Of a stretch of DNA of 64,000 nt, positions 17,655 through 26,388 are shown one piece after another. The DNA lies in contig NZ_JABLSI010000010.1 in assembly GCF_019303475.1 (NCBI RefSeq), positions 1 to 64,000 of the forward strand, written 5' to 3'. Origin of the DNA: Streptomyces sp. JJ38 (GTDB lineage Bacteria > Actinomycetota > Actinomycetes > Streptomycetales > Streptomycetaceae). Below the pieces are notes generated by a model. It saw nothing but the letters and a program-made list of their open reading frames with translations, did not search any database and was not told the origin of the DNA. Positions within the stretch are counted from its first letter, which is position 1, and each line of letters starts with the position of its first letter. Made by a program: the position numbers and the translations under genes.

Positions 17655-18593
17655 GTGTTCGCTGCAGAACGTCGACAACTGATCCTCGAAATGGTACGAG
17701 CCAACGGAGCGGTATCGCTGCGAGAGTTGGCCCGCGTCGTCCAGACCTCCGAAGTCACCGTGCGGCGCGACGTGCGTGCCCTGGAGTCCGAGGGGCTGCT
17801 GGACCGCCGCCACGGCGGCGCGGTGCTGCCCGGCGGGTACACCCGGGAGTCCGGGTTCCCGCACAAGTCCCATCTGGCGACGGCGGAGAAGACGGCCATC
17901 GCCGACGTCGCCGCCTCCCTCGTGCAGGAGGGCGAGGCCATCGTCGTCGGCGCCGGCACCACGACCCAGGAGCTGGCCCGCCGGCTCGCCCGGGTGCCGG
18001 GGCTGACCGTCGTCACCAACTCCCTGCTGGTCGCCCAGGCGTTGGCGCACGCCAACCGCGTCGAGGTGGTGATGACGGGCGGCACACTGCGCGGCTCCAA
18101 CTACGCGCTCGTGGGCAGCGGGGCCGAGCAGTCGCTCCAGGGCCTGCGGGTCTCCCGTGCCTTCCTCTCCGGGAGCGGCCTGACGGCCGAGCGCGGCCTG
18201 TCCACGTCCAACATGCTGTCCTCCAGCATCGACCAGGCGCTGGTGCAGGCCGCCGCCGAGGTCGTCGTCGTCGCCGACCACACCAAGCTCGGCACGGACA
18301 CCATGTTCCAGACGGTGCCGACGGACCTCATCACCCACCTCGTGACGGACGAGCCCCCGCCCACCGAGGAGCGGGCCGCGGGCGAGTTGCAGGCCCTGGC
18401 CGACCAGGGCGTGCAGATCGCGGTCGCCCGGCCCGGCCCGGTGGCGGAACAGCCGGAAGCGCCGAAGCCCGCGCGGCACGACGTCCCGCTACCCGGTCAG
18501 CGGCGCAACCACCCGACGGCCCCCGCGCTGCGGCCCGCCCCGGGCCCCGGCCCCGGCCCCGTCGCCGACCTCGCCCCCCGCCGCCGCGGCTAG
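17655..18593 (+). CDS. DeoR/GlpR-family transcriptional regulator
   Basis: 312 residues. N-terminal helix-turn-helix (VFAAERRQLILEMVRANGAVSLRELARVVQTSEVTVRRDVRALESEGLLDRRHGGAVL) with the DeoR family signature, then the ISOCOT/DeoR-C sugar-phosphate sensor domain (VGAGTTTQELARRLARVPGLTVVTNSLLVAQALA, VVMTGGTLRGSNYALVG, VVVVADHTKLGTDTM). The last 80 residues are Pro/Ala-rich and disordered. DeoR-C domains bind phosphorylated sugars or related ligands. The GTG at 17655 follows TACTGT by 7 nt and no Shine-Dalgarno is seen, so the mRNA may be leaderless. It could control the nucleoside genes nearby; this is untested. Confidence 0.93.
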   Translation: MFAAERRQLILEMVRANGAVSLRELARVVQTSEVTVRRDVRALESEGLLDRRHGGAVLPGGYTRESGFPHKSHLATAEKTAIADVAASLVQEGEAIVVGAGTTTQELARRLARVPGLTVVTNSLLVAQALAHANRVEVVMTGGTLRGSNYALVGSGAEQSLQGLRVSRAFLSGSGLTAERGLSTSNMLSSSIDQALVQAAAEVVVVADHTKLGTDTMFQTVPTDLITHLVTDEPPPTEERAAGELQALADQGVQIAVARPGPVAEQPEAPKPARHDVPLPGQRRNHPTAPALRPAPGPGPGPVADLAPRRRG

Positions 18594-18751
18594 CCTCCCC
18601 CGTCGTCGGCTTTCCGTCGTCGGGGCCGTGCCGCCGCCCGGCGTGCGAGACCCCGCACCGGCCTGCGCGCTGCGGTGCGGGGTCCCGTGGGCCGTCCGGG
18701 ATGCGCTCGGGGGTATCGCCTCCCGGTGTTCGGCGCCCGGTGGGGCCTTCG

Positions 18752-20398
18752 TTACGGCTTCGGGGTGGCGTGCGGGGCGCAGGTCACGTCCCGCGAGCCG
18801 ACCTCACCCGTGAGGAGGTAGGCGTCCACCCGGTCGTTGACGCACGGGTTCGTCAGGTCGACAACACCGTGGGAGCCCGCGTCCCGCTCGGTGATGAGCC
18901 GCGAGCCCTTCAGCCGCTTGTGGAGCTCCAGCGCGCCGGCGTACGGCGTGGCGGCGTCGCGCTCGGCCTGGACGATCAGCGTCGGCGGCAGCTGCCTGCC
19001 CGGCCGGACGTCGACCGGACGGCGCTGCTCCAGCGGCCAGGTCGCACAGGGCAGGTTCATCCAGGCGTTGGACCAGGTGAGGAACGGGTGGTCCACGTTG
19101 AGCCGGGTGTGGTCCCGGTCCCAGCGCTTCCAGCTGCGCGGCCAGCGCGCGTCGTTGCACTCGACGGCGGTGTACACGGCGTTGCCGTTCTCCGCCCGCC
19201 GGTTGCCCTCGACATCGGACGGGTCCGGGGCCGCCGCGTCGATCAGCGGCTGCGGGTCGCCGTTCTCGTAGGCGGACCAGGCCTTCGCCACCGGGGCCCA
19301 CAGGAAGTCGGCGTAGGCCGTGCCGATGAAGTGGTCCAGCAGCTCGGCCGGGCCGACGACACCGCCCAGCGGCTCGGCCTTCGCGGTCGCCCGCAGCTCC
19401 TCCCAACGCGCCTGCACCTGCCCGGGCGTGGCGCCCAGGCCGTAGGTGGCGTCGTGCTCGGCCACCCATGCCTTCCAGTCGTCCCACCGCGTCTCGAACG
19501 CGACGTTCTGGTCGAGGTTGGCGCGGTACCAGATCTTCTTGCGGGACGGGTTGACGACGCTGTCGAACACCATGCGCCGCACGTGCGTCGGGAACAGCTC
19601 GGCGTAGACGGCGCCGAGATACGTGCCGTAGGAGATGCCGAAGTAGTTCAGCTTCTCCTCGCCCAGCGCGGCGCGGATGACGTCCAGATCGCGGGCGGTG
19701 TTGGGCGTGGTGAGGTGGGGGAGGAGATCGCCGCCGTTCTCCGCGCAGCTCTCTGCGTACTCCCGGGCGAGCTTGCGGTGGGCGCGCTTGTCGGCCTCGT
19801 CGTCCGGCACCGGGTCGGGCTTGGGAGCCTTGACGAACTCCTGCGGGTCCACGCAGGAGACGGGCGCGGAGCGGCCGACGCCGCGCGGGTCGAACCCCAC
19901 GAAGTCGTACGCCTTCGCCACCTCGGCCCACACCGGCCGCTCGCCGGTCAGCCGCAGCGGAAAGCGCAGCCCGGAGCCGCCGGGCCCGCCGGGGTTGTAG
20001 AGCAGCGCGCCCTGGTGCTCCTCCTCGTCACCCGTCGCGGTGGCGCGGGAGACGGCGAGCTCGATCGTCTTGCCGTTCGGCGCCGCGTAGTCGATGGGCA
20101 CGGTGACCCAGCCGCACTGCACGGGCTTGGCCAGGCCCCAGTCCCCGGGGCAGTCCTTCCAGTCGACGCCCTGTTCGGCGGCGCGCTCGGCGGCGATCCG
20201 CACGCCACGTGCCTCCGCCCGCTCCCGGTGAGGCCGGTTGTCGCGCTGGGCGGCGGCCGTGGACGTGCCGGTGGCCGAGGTCCCGTCCTCCGTGGCCGTG
20301 GGGGAGGCCACGGCGGACGGGACGGCTATGACGCCCGCGATCAACGCGGACGAGGCGAGGGCGCCCGCTGTCGCGAGCGCGATGGTGCGCTGGGTCAC
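18752..20398 (-). CDS. Secreted alpha/beta hydrolase, tripeptidyl aminopeptidase-type (S33)
   Basis: 548 residues. Signal peptide (VTQRTIALATAGALASSALIAGVIAVPSAVAS), then DWKDCPGDWGLAKPVQCGWVTVPIDYAAPNG, the usual TAP/SlpD-type entry strand. Oxyanion motif GALLYNPGGPGGSG, GFDPRGVGRSAPV, nucleophile elbow GISYGTYLG, and a C-terminal TAP-like domain with LPPTLIVQAERDAATPYAGALELHKRL (catalytic Asp) and AGSHGVVDLTNPCVND (catalytic His). It removes short N-terminal peptides from proteins or peptides outside the cell. Cys pairs in the cap fit an exported enzyme. The GTG start has GGGGGA 8 nt upstream. Monocistronic. Confidence 0.93.
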   Translation of the reverse strand: MTQRTIALATAGALASSALIAGVIAVPSAVASPTATEDGTSATGTSTAAAQRDNRPHRERAEARGVRIAAERAAEQGVDWKDCPGDWGLAKPVQCGWVTVPIDYAAPNGKTIELAVSRATATGDEEEHQGALLYNPGGPGGSGLRFPLRLTGERPVWAEVAKAYDFVGFDPRGVGRSAPVSCVDPQEFVKAPKPDPVPDDEADKRAHRKLAREYAESCAENGGDLLPHLTTPNTARDLDVIRAALGEEKLNYFGISYGTYLGAVYAELFPTHVRRMVFDSVVNPSRKKIWYRANLDQNVAFETRWDDWKAWVAEHDATYGLGATPGQVQARWEELRATAKAEPLGGVVGPAELLDHFIGTAYADFLWAPVAKAWSAYENGDPQPLIDAAAPDPSDVEGNRRAENGNAVYTAVECNDARWPRSWKRWDRDHTRLNVDHPFLTWSNAWMNLPCATWPLEQRRPVDVRPGRQLPPTLIVQAERDAATPYAGALELHKRLKGSRLITERDAGSHGVVDLTNPCVNDRVDAYLLTGEVGSRDVTCAPHATPKP

Positions 20399-20691
20399 GT
20401 TGGTGATCCCCCGGGTTCGTTCGGCCGGCCGCGCTTCGCGGCCGGACGTGCACAGGTGGTCAGGGGGATACTTCAACGCCGGGAAGCCGCCGCAACACCT
20501 CCCGGCGCGCTTCTTTACCCGTGCATGACCAATTTCAGCCACCCGTGTGTCCCGCCCGGCCGACCGGCCACCAGGTCCGGCCGAACGGCGGGATCACACG
20601 CGGCCACCCCGCCCCCCATCATGGCCACCACCCACCCCACGGGCCTGGCCGGATGTCCGGCAACCGCAGTGGAACAAGGGACACTTGGGAC

Positions 20692-21888
20692 ATGCAGCGA
20701 ACCGTGCTCTCCGCCGACCCCCGGGCCCTGACCGCCGACCCCCACCGCGCCTACGCCGAACTGCGCGCCGCCGGGCCCGTACACCGCGTCACCGGGACGG
20801 ACGGCAAACCGGCCTGGCTCGTCACCCGGTACGAGGACGTGCGCCGCGCCCTGGCCGACCCCCGGCTCGCCCTCGACCGGCGCCACGCCCTCCCCGGCAA
20901 CTACGCCGGCTTCAACCTCCCGCCCGCGCTCGACGCCAACCTCCTCAACATGGACCCGCCCGACCACACGCGGGTCCGGCGCCTCGTGGCCAAGGCGTTC
21001 ACCCCGGCCCGGGTCGAGAAGCTCCGCGAACCCGTGCGCGAACTCGCGCACACCCTCCTGGACGCCGTCGAGCCGGACGGCCGCGCCGAGCTCATCGCCG
21101 CCTACGCCGGGCCCCTGCCCATCACCGTCATCTGCGACCTCCTCGGCGTCCCCCAGGAGTCCCGCCCCGACTTCCGGTCCTGGACCGACACCCTCATCAC
21201 CCCCGACCCGGAGCGCCCCGAGGCGGCCAGGCAGGCCGTCGGCGCCATGCTCCGCTTCTACACCGGCCTCATCGCCGCCAAGCGCGACACCCCCGGCGAC
21301 GACCTCCTGTCCGACCTGATCACCGTCCGCGACGACGACGGCGACCGGCTCACCGAGGACGAACTGACCTCCCTCGCCTTCCTCATCCTCTTCGCCGGCT
21401 ACGAGAACACCGTCCACCTCATCGGCAACTCCGTCCTCGCCCTCCTCGACCACCCCGAGGTCATGCGCTCCCTGCGCGGCCGCCCCGCCACCGAGCTGGC
21501 CGACGCCGTCGACGAGCTGGCCCGCTTCGACGGCCCCGCCCCGCTGGCCATCCGGCGCTTTCCCGTCGAGGACCTCGACATCGGCGGCGTCACCCTCCCG
21601 GCCGGCGAGACGGTCCTGCTCTCCCTCGCCTCCGCCAACCGCGACCCCGAGCGCTTCCCCGAACCCGACACCCTGCAACCCGCCTCCGGCGGCGCCGGAC
21701 ACCTCGCCCTCGGCCACGGCATCCACTACTGCCTCGGCGCCGCCCTGGCCCGCATGGAGACCGGGGTCGCCCTCTCCGTCCTCCTCGACCGCCTCCCCGG
21801 GCTGCGCCTCGCCGTCCCCCGGCACGCACTGCGTCACCGCCCCACCTTCCGCGCCCGCGGCCTCCTCACCCTCCCGGTGACGTGGTGA
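20692..21888 (+). CDS. Cytochrome P450
   Basis: 398 residues, a typical soluble actinobacterial P450. Heme loop HLALGHGIHYCLGAALAR has the ligand Cys but Leu where FGxGxHxC has Phe. K-helix ExxR is ELAR (in DAVDELARFDGP). The I-helix reads FAGYENT: the acid is present but the conserved Thr position is Asn, as in some P450s that replace it (EryF has Ala), which points to substrate-assisted proton delivery. Substrate contacts cannot be predicted. ATG 20692 fits the family start (LSADPRALTADPHRAYAELRA). It has no ferredoxin or clear pathway partner beside it; it is divergent from the secreted peptidase gene. Confidence 0.94.
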   Translation: MQRTVLSADPRALTADPHRAYAELRAAGPVHRVTGTDGKPAWLVTRYEDVRRALADPRLALDRRHALPGNYAGFNLPPALDANLLNMDPPDHTRVRRLVAKAFTPARVEKLREPVRELAHTLLDAVEPDGRAELIAAYAGPLPITVICDLLGVPQESRPDFRSWTDTLITPDPERPEAARQAVGAMLRFYTGLIAAKRDTPGDDLLSDLITVRDDDGDRLTEDELTSLAFLILFAGYENTVHLIGNSVLALLDHPEVMRSLRGRPATELADAVDELARFDGPAPLAIRRFPVEDLDIGGVTLPAGETVLLSLASANRDPERFPEPDTLQPASGGAGHLALGHGIHYCLGAALARMETGVALSVLLDRLPGLRLAVPRHALRHRPTFRARGLLTLPVTW

Positions 21889-22046
21889 CCGCGATCGACG
21901 CGTCCGAGCGCCGCGTCCGGAACGGCGAGGCCCGGCCGTACGCCCCCGGCTTCGCCGGGCTGTGCGCCCGCACGGTGCGGTCACCGGGTCCACAGCACCC
22001 TTGACCGGGGTCGGGGAACCCCGGCCAGATCAGGCGTGCGGCACGC

Positions 22047-22703
22047 TCAGGGCCGGTAGAGCGACTCCACCCGGACGACCTGCCCGGTTCCGTCGAAGGT
22101 CAGGTCGAACCCGACACTGGCGCGTTCTGCGGCCGACAGAGCCATCACCCGGCCGACGAACTCCGTCGGGGAGAGCCCCTCGGCCGGTCCGCGCTCGTCG
22201 GCGATCGGCACGTAGGCCAGCACGTTCGCGTCAATGGCCAGGGGCACCGTCGTGAAGGGACCCGTGCCCGGGGTGATCACCCACGACTCGAACCGGGGGT
22301 GCGGCTCCTTCTGGGCGAGCCGGACCGACAGCTGGGGCCGGTCGGCGTTGGTCCAGGCCCTCTCGATCTGGACGAACTGCTCGGTTCCGGCCCAACGTGC
22401 GGTCTCGTCCGAGGCCCTGTCGTTCTCGTCCTGCTCGGCGGTGGCTGCGGTCGTGTCGGCCGACGCCGGGCGCGCCACCGTGGACGGCTCGACGGCCCCC
22501 TTCCCGTCGTCCGCCGCCGCCGCCTCCTCCTGCGCGGCGGGCGGGGCGGTCGTGTCGGCCGACGCCGAGGGCTCGACGGCCGACGGCTTGACGGCCGCCT
22601 TGCCCTCGCCTTCCACGGCGCACCCGGTCAGGGCCAGCGCGCCGATGGCGAGCGCGGCGAGGCAGCGTGCGGCGGCCGGGCGGCGTGCGATGTACGTGTT
22701 CAT
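22047..22703 (-). CDS. Lipoprotein of unknown function
   Basis: 218 residues. Signal sequence ending in lipobox LTGC (Cys28), then an Ala/Glu/Ser/Thr-rich tether of about 75 residues containing two similar segments (PSASADTTAPPAAQEE and RPASADTTAATAEQDE). The C-terminal domain (TEQFVQIERAWTNADRPQLSVRLAQKEPHPRFESWVITPGTG...) has no family I recognise; the ending FDLTFDGTGQVVRVESLYRP suggests a beta sandwich. The ATG start has GGGGGA just upstream. Anchored outside the membrane by inference. Confidence 0.8.
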   Translation of the reverse strand: MNTYIARRPAAARCLAALAIGALALTGCAVEGEGKAAVKPSAVEPSASADTTAPPAAQEEAAAADDGKGAVEPSTVARPASADTTAATAEQDENDRASDETARWAGTEQFVQIERAWTNADRPQLSVRLAQKEPHPRFESWVITPGTGPFTTVPLAIDANVLAYVPIADERGPAEGLSPTEFVGRVMALSAAERASVGFDLTFDGTGQVVRVESLYRP

Positions 22704-22923
22704 GGGTCCCCCAATGGCTCAGATGCGCTTCGTGATTCATGGCCTCTACGCACGAGCCCACCCACCGGGTTGCACACGGGTCCCAGGTTTTTCCGCGGCG
22801 CCGGAACTCCCCCGACCGAGCGGCCCGGTTCCGTGCCGCTGGCGAAGGCGACCCCGGTCCTCACCCGGCGTCACGTCACCGCCCGCGGCCGCGAGTACGC
22901 GGCGGCCGGACGGGGCGCTCGCC

Positions 22924-24489
22924 CTACCCCACGCCGCCCTCCCGGCCCCGGGCCGCGTCCGACGGCCCGGCCTGCCCGGCCTGTCCGGACGGCGAATCGG
23001 CCGGGCCGCAGTGGTGCAGCAGGGCGGCCCGCAGCCCCGCCGGGTCGGGCCCGGACGTCGTCCAGGCGAGGTGGGCGTCCGGCCGGACGAGGAGCACGGC
23101 GACGCCTGGCAGCCCGGGCAGCGGGCCACCGGCGCGCACCGCGCACACGCGGTCGCCCCACGGCTCCGCCAGCTCGGCCCCGGCCCCGTCGGCGGAGGCG
23201 TCGAGCAGCAGGAACCGGCCGTCGCGCATCAACTCGCCCGCCGGAACCCGGGGTCGGCCCGGCAGCGGCACCGTGACGTGCGGGAGCCGCCCGCCCGGGT
23301 GCGGGGCCTTGCCGCGCACCCCGGAGCCGTAGTCGGTATCCAGCCCCGTGAGCACCTCGGCGGCGCGGCGCCGGTTCCGGGCGGACCGCAGCCGCACCAG
23401 CGCCCCCCTCCGCGCCAGCCGACGGCCCGGCGAGGTGGCGGCGGCCAGCCGCGTGGCCCGGTCCGTGGCGGCGAGGGTCCGTTCGGCCTGCGGGCGGCGC
23501 TCGGCCTCGTAGGAGTCCAGCAGACCCGGCGCCGCCCAGCCCCGCACCTCGGCCGCCAGCTTCCACCCCAGGTTGACGGCGTCCTGGATGCCCAGGTTGA
23601 GGCCCTGGCCCCCGAGCGGCGAGTGCAGGTGGGCGGCGTCCCCGGCCAGCAGGACGCGCCCGGCGCGGTAGCGGTCGGCGATCCGCTGGTGGATCTTGAA
23701 CCGGGCCAGCCAGCGCACCTCGTGGGGCTCGGGATCGTGGCCCAGCGTCTCCGCCAGCCGGGCCCGGAACTCCTCCGGCGTCGCCTCCTCGTCCCGCCAG
23801 CCGCCCTCACCCCCGCCCCGCACGACGGCGAGCCGGTAGGAGCCGTCGGCGTACGGGACGGAGACGACGATCCCGCCCCGCCCCGGCAGCACCAGCAGAT
23901 CCCGGGGAAGCGGGCGGCGCAGGCGGACGTCGGCGAGCAGCGGCGCCATGGCGTACGTGTGACCGCGGAACGCGATGCCCGCCAGCTCGCGGACCGCGCT
24001 GCCCGCACCGTCGCAGCCCACGACGTACCGCGCCCGCTCGTCCCACTCCCCGGCCGGCGTCCGCACCCGCAGGGTGACCCCCTCGCCGTCCCGCCGCAGC
24101 TCGGTCACCTCGGCCTCCCGCTGGAGCGTGACGCCCAGGTCCAGCGCCCGCCGCTCCAGCACCTCCTCGGTGCGGCTCTGCGGGATCACGTTGACGAACG
24201 GGTAGGGGGAGTCGAGCCCGGAGAAGTCGATGGACGGCGCCGAGCCCACCGTCATCCGGTCGACCGGCCGACCGGCCGCGGCCAAGTCCTCGGCGTGCCC
24301 GCGCAGCTGCAGCACCTCCAACGTCCTGCTGTACAGCGTCACGGACCGCCAGCCGTCGGCCGGCGCGGCCCGCCGCTCCAGCACGGTGCAGGCGACGCCC
24401 GCAGCGGCCAGCTCGCAGGCGAGGGTCAGGCCGGTCGGCCCGGCCCCGACGACGATGACGGACTGCTCAGGAGCCATGGACGACGACAC
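22924..24489 (-). CDS. FAD-dependent aromatic hydroxylase-type monooxygenase
   Basis: 521 residues. Class A flavoprotein monooxygenase: GxGxxG in VIVVGAGPTGLTLACELAAAG, the NADPH/FAD DG motif in YVVGCDGAGSAVRE, and the GD motif in AGRVLLAGDAAHLHSPLGGQGLNLGIQDAVNLGWKL. The C-terminal thioredoxin-like domain of the phenol hydroxylase/RdmE type is shortened and ends with a Pro/Gly-rich tail. Such enzymes hydroxylate or Baeyer-Villiger-oxidise aromatic polyketides or xenobiotics, including antibiotics. The GTG at 24489 has AAGGAGGT at 5 nt, which decides it over ATG 24477. It is the third gene after hydrolase and methyltransferase in one operon (13-nt gap). Confidence 0.92.
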   Translation of the reverse strand: MSSSMAPEQSVIVVGAGPTGLTLACELAAAGVACTVLERRAAPADGWRSVTLYSRTLEVLQLRGHAEDLAAAGRPVDRMTVGSAPSIDFSGLDSPYPFVNVIPQSRTEEVLERRALDLGVTLQREAEVTELRRDGEGVTLRVRTPAGEWDERARYVVGCDGAGSAVRELAGIAFRGHTYAMAPLLADVRLRRPLPRDLLVLPGRGGIVVSVPYADGSYRLAVVRGGGEGGWRDEEATPEEFRARLAETLGHDPEPHEVRWLARFKIHQRIADRYRAGRVLLAGDAAHLHSPLGGQGLNLGIQDAVNLGWKLAAEVRGWAAPGLLDSYEAERRPQAERTLAATDRATRLAAATSPGRRLARRGALVRLRSARNRRRAAEVLTGLDTDYGSGVRGKAPHPGGRLPHVTVPLPGRPRVPAGELMRDGRFLLLDASADGAGAELAEPWGDRVCAVRAGGPLPGLPGVAVLLVRPDAHLAWTTSGPDPAGLRAALLHHCGPADSPSGQAGQAGPSDAARGREGGVG

Positions 24490-24502
24490 GTGTACCTCCT
24501 TC

Positions 24503-25291
24503 TCAGACGTCAGCCAGCGGCTTGACGCCGACCACCAGGCAGGCGCGCAGCGGCATCAGGAAATCCGCCCCGACGGGCCGGATGCCCAGCGCGTCCAGGT
24601 GGCGGCGCGGGGCGTCGGCCAACCTCTGCCGGATGGCCGCCTCCGCCTCCGCACCGCAGCCCGCCGCCTCGCACCACCGCCCGACGGGCACCCCCTCGCG
24701 GCTCTCCGCGAGCGACCCCCGGGCGACGGGCACGTTGAGCCCCTCCTTCTGGAGGAAGCCGATCCACTCGGCCAGCGTGTAGCTGCGCTGGTGCGCCGGA
24801 TCGTGCAGCACCTCCAGCGCATGGTTGAACGCGTCGACCAGCGGCTCCTCATGGCCCTCCAGGTCGACGACGGCGAGCCGGCCGCCCGGGCGCAGCAGCC
24901 GCGCCATCTCCGCCACGGCCGCCCCGGCGTCCCGGAACCGGTGCGCGGCGAGCCGCGACACGACGAGGTCGAACGAGCCGTCGGCAAAGGGCAACTGCTC
25001 CGGGAACGCCTCGACCGTCTCGACCGGCGCCGACCGCTCGGCGGCCAGCGCCGCGAACGCCCCCAGCGCGCCCGGAGCCGGATCGACGCCGACGAGCCGC
25101 ACCGGGCCCTGGTCGGCGAAGGACAGCGCCCCGTCCCCCGCCCCGCACGCGACCTCGCAGATCGCGGCGCCCGGCTGCGGCCCGAGCGCCGCGTGCAGGG
25201 CCTCCGTCGTCGGGCTGGGACGGTCGGGGGCACGGGCGGCGAAAGGATCACGGGGTTGCGTGACGTTGCCGGTGCGCTGGCTGGAGAGCAT
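24503..25291 (-). CDS. SAM-dependent class I methyltransferase
   Basis: 262 residues. Motif I (ICEVACGAGDGALS) binds S-adenosylmethionine; then VGVDPAPGALGAF, EAFPEQLPFADGSFDLVVSRLAAHRF (post-I and motif II) and LLRPGGRLAVVDLEGHEEP (motif III). This is the UbiE/COQ5-like Methyltransf_11 pattern acting on small molecules. It lies between the hydrolase and the monooxygenase with gaps of 44 and 13 nt, so they are co-transcribed. The trio looks like tailoring or detoxification enzymes for an aromatic substrate; no core synthase is in the window. Confidence 0.9.
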   Translation of the reverse strand: MLSSQRTGNVTQPRDPFAARAPDRPSPTTEALHAALGPQPGAAICEVACGAGDGALSFADQGPVRLVGVDPAPGALGAFAALAAERSAPVETVEAFPEQLPFADGSFDLVVSRLAAHRFRDAGAAVAEMARLLRPGGRLAVVDLEGHEEPLVDAFNHALEVLHDPAHQRSYTLAEWIGFLQKEGLNVPVARGSLAESREGVPVGRWCEAAGCGAEAEAAIRQRLADAPRRHLDALGIRPVGADFLMPLRACLVVGVKPLADV

Positions 25292-25335
25292 GGTCTGACG
25301 CCTTCTTCGAGTCCGTGGGGATGGGGGAGTGAGGG

Positions 25336-26181
25336 TCACGGTCGTGGCAGGGCCCGCTCGGCGAGCGCGGCCACCGGATCGTGCGGAGCCTCGGGGACCA
25401 GCGGCTGCAGGGTGTGGCCCAGCCCCTCCAGCAACCGGACGCGCACGCTGAGCGGATGACGCCCGACGACGCGGCGCGCCGACCACTCCCCGTACATCTC
25501 CGGGCCCAGAACGGCGGGCGGCAGCGAGCCCGGCCGCCGCGACCCCTCGTCCGTCAGATAGCCGACGAGGTCGAGCCCGCCGTAGACGAGGTCGACGGAG
25601 CCGACCTCCGCGTCCAGGAACGACTCCTCCGCCAGCACGACGCCCACGAGCACGACCCGGTCCGCGCGCCGCAGCCGCCCCGACTCCAGCAGCCGCAGCA
25701 CCGCCATGCCACCGAGCGAGAACCCGACCAGCCCGAGCGGCCCGGCCACCAGATGCCGGTGCGCCGCCACCAGCTGCTCCAGCCGGTCCGCGCGCACCCC
25801 CTCGTCCGCCGCGGCCACCGGGCACCCCGGCTCCCGCCGCGGCATGTCGCACTCCAGCACCTGCGCCCCCGCGGCCACCAACTCCCGCGTCAGCCGCGCC
25901 ACGAGCCGGGCGTCGGTCCCGTCCTCGTCCAGGGCGGACACGCTTCCCGGCCCCGCGACGACGACGGTCGCCCGGGGCGGTCCCGCCGGGTGCGACCTGC
26001 GCACCCGGAACTCGGCGCCGTCCGGCCCCCGCCGCCACGCCGTCCGCCGATGCACGGTTCGCGAGCGCCCCCGTCCCCCGCCGCCGCCCGCGCCGCCCTC
26101 GCCCGCGCCGCCCTCGCCCGGGCGCACGTCCGGGCGCACGTCCGGGCCCACGTCCGGGCCCACGTCCGGCGTCGCGCTCAT
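25336..26181 (-). CDS. Alpha/beta hydrolase-fold protein
   Basis: 281 residues. Nucleophile elbow GLVGFSLGGMAVLRLLESG gives Ser in GFSLG; upstream TVVVAGPGSVSALDEDG is the first strand and turn. C-terminal GLGHTLQPLVPEA supplies the catalytic His. The first 45 residues are low-complexity (repeats of GPDV/RPDV, then Gly/Ala/Glu) and coded by short DNA repeats (CACGTCCGGGC), so the folded protein starts near residue 47. The ATG overlaps the stop of the small upstream ORF as ATGA, which implies translational coupling. Reaction unknown; esterase or peptidase activity is possible. Confidence 0.82.
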   Translation of the reverse strand: MSATPDVGPDVGPDVRPDVRPGEGGAGEGGAGGGGGRGRSRTVHRRTAWRRGPDGAEFRVRRSHPAGPPRATVVVAGPGSVSALDEDGTDARLVARLTRELVAAGAQVLECDMPRREPGCPVAAADEGVRADRLEQLVAAHRHLVAGPLGLVGFSLGGMAVLRLLESGRLRRADRVVLVGVVLAEESFLDAEVGSVDLVYGGLDLVGYLTDEGSRRPGSLPPAVLGPEMYGEWSARRVVGRHPLSVRVRLLEGLGHTLQPLVPEAPHDPVAALAERALPRP

Positions 26182-26300
26182 CTGCGGGCCACGCCCTCGC
26201 CCCCGGGCCGGGCACCCGGCCCCGGCGGTAACCCGACCCGCCCGGACGGCGGCGCCGTCACCGCGCCGCCGCCGTCCACCTGAAAGGGAATCCTCCGCAT
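26178..26300 (-). CDS. Small 40-residue leader-type ORF with a TTA codon
   Basis: An ATG at 26300 follows GGGGAGG at about 7 nt, the best ribosome-binding site in this operon. The ORF runs 40 codons (start MRRIPFQVDGGG, end GEGVARR) and its TGA overlaps the hydrolase ATG as ATGA. Codon 24 is TTA, which in Streptomyces is read only by the bldA tRNA and is rare in growth genes. The peptide has no Cys, is Gly/Pro-rich, and matches no family I know. It may be a regulatory leader making the operon bldA-dependent through coupling, or the first gene of the operon (for example a peptide substrate). It is too short to trust without homologs. Confidence 0.5.
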   Translation of the reverse strand: MRRIPFQVDGGGAVTAPPSGRVGLPPGPGARPGGEGVARR

Positions 26301-26388
26301 GGCCCGCCTCCCCTCGTAGCCGTCACCGGCCACGCGGCACGCTAGCCACCACCCCTAGCGCCCCACTGGAGCCCGAGCCCACGCCCCC

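Noticed and set aside
17585-20540. CATGACCAACTTC (17585) and CATGACCAATTTC (20523) as a shared operator
   Set aside because: Only two copies, not palindromic, at unlike distances from genes; could be chance.
18701-20731. Plus-strand frame over the secreted peptidase gene
   Set aside because: Arg/Val/Gly-rich shadow; the minus-strand gene has signal peptide, GISYG motif and C-terminal TAP-like domain.
22047-22703. Plus-strand frame over the lipoprotein gene continuing toward the monooxygenase
   Set aside because: Shadow; the minus strand has a lipobox and ribosome-binding site.
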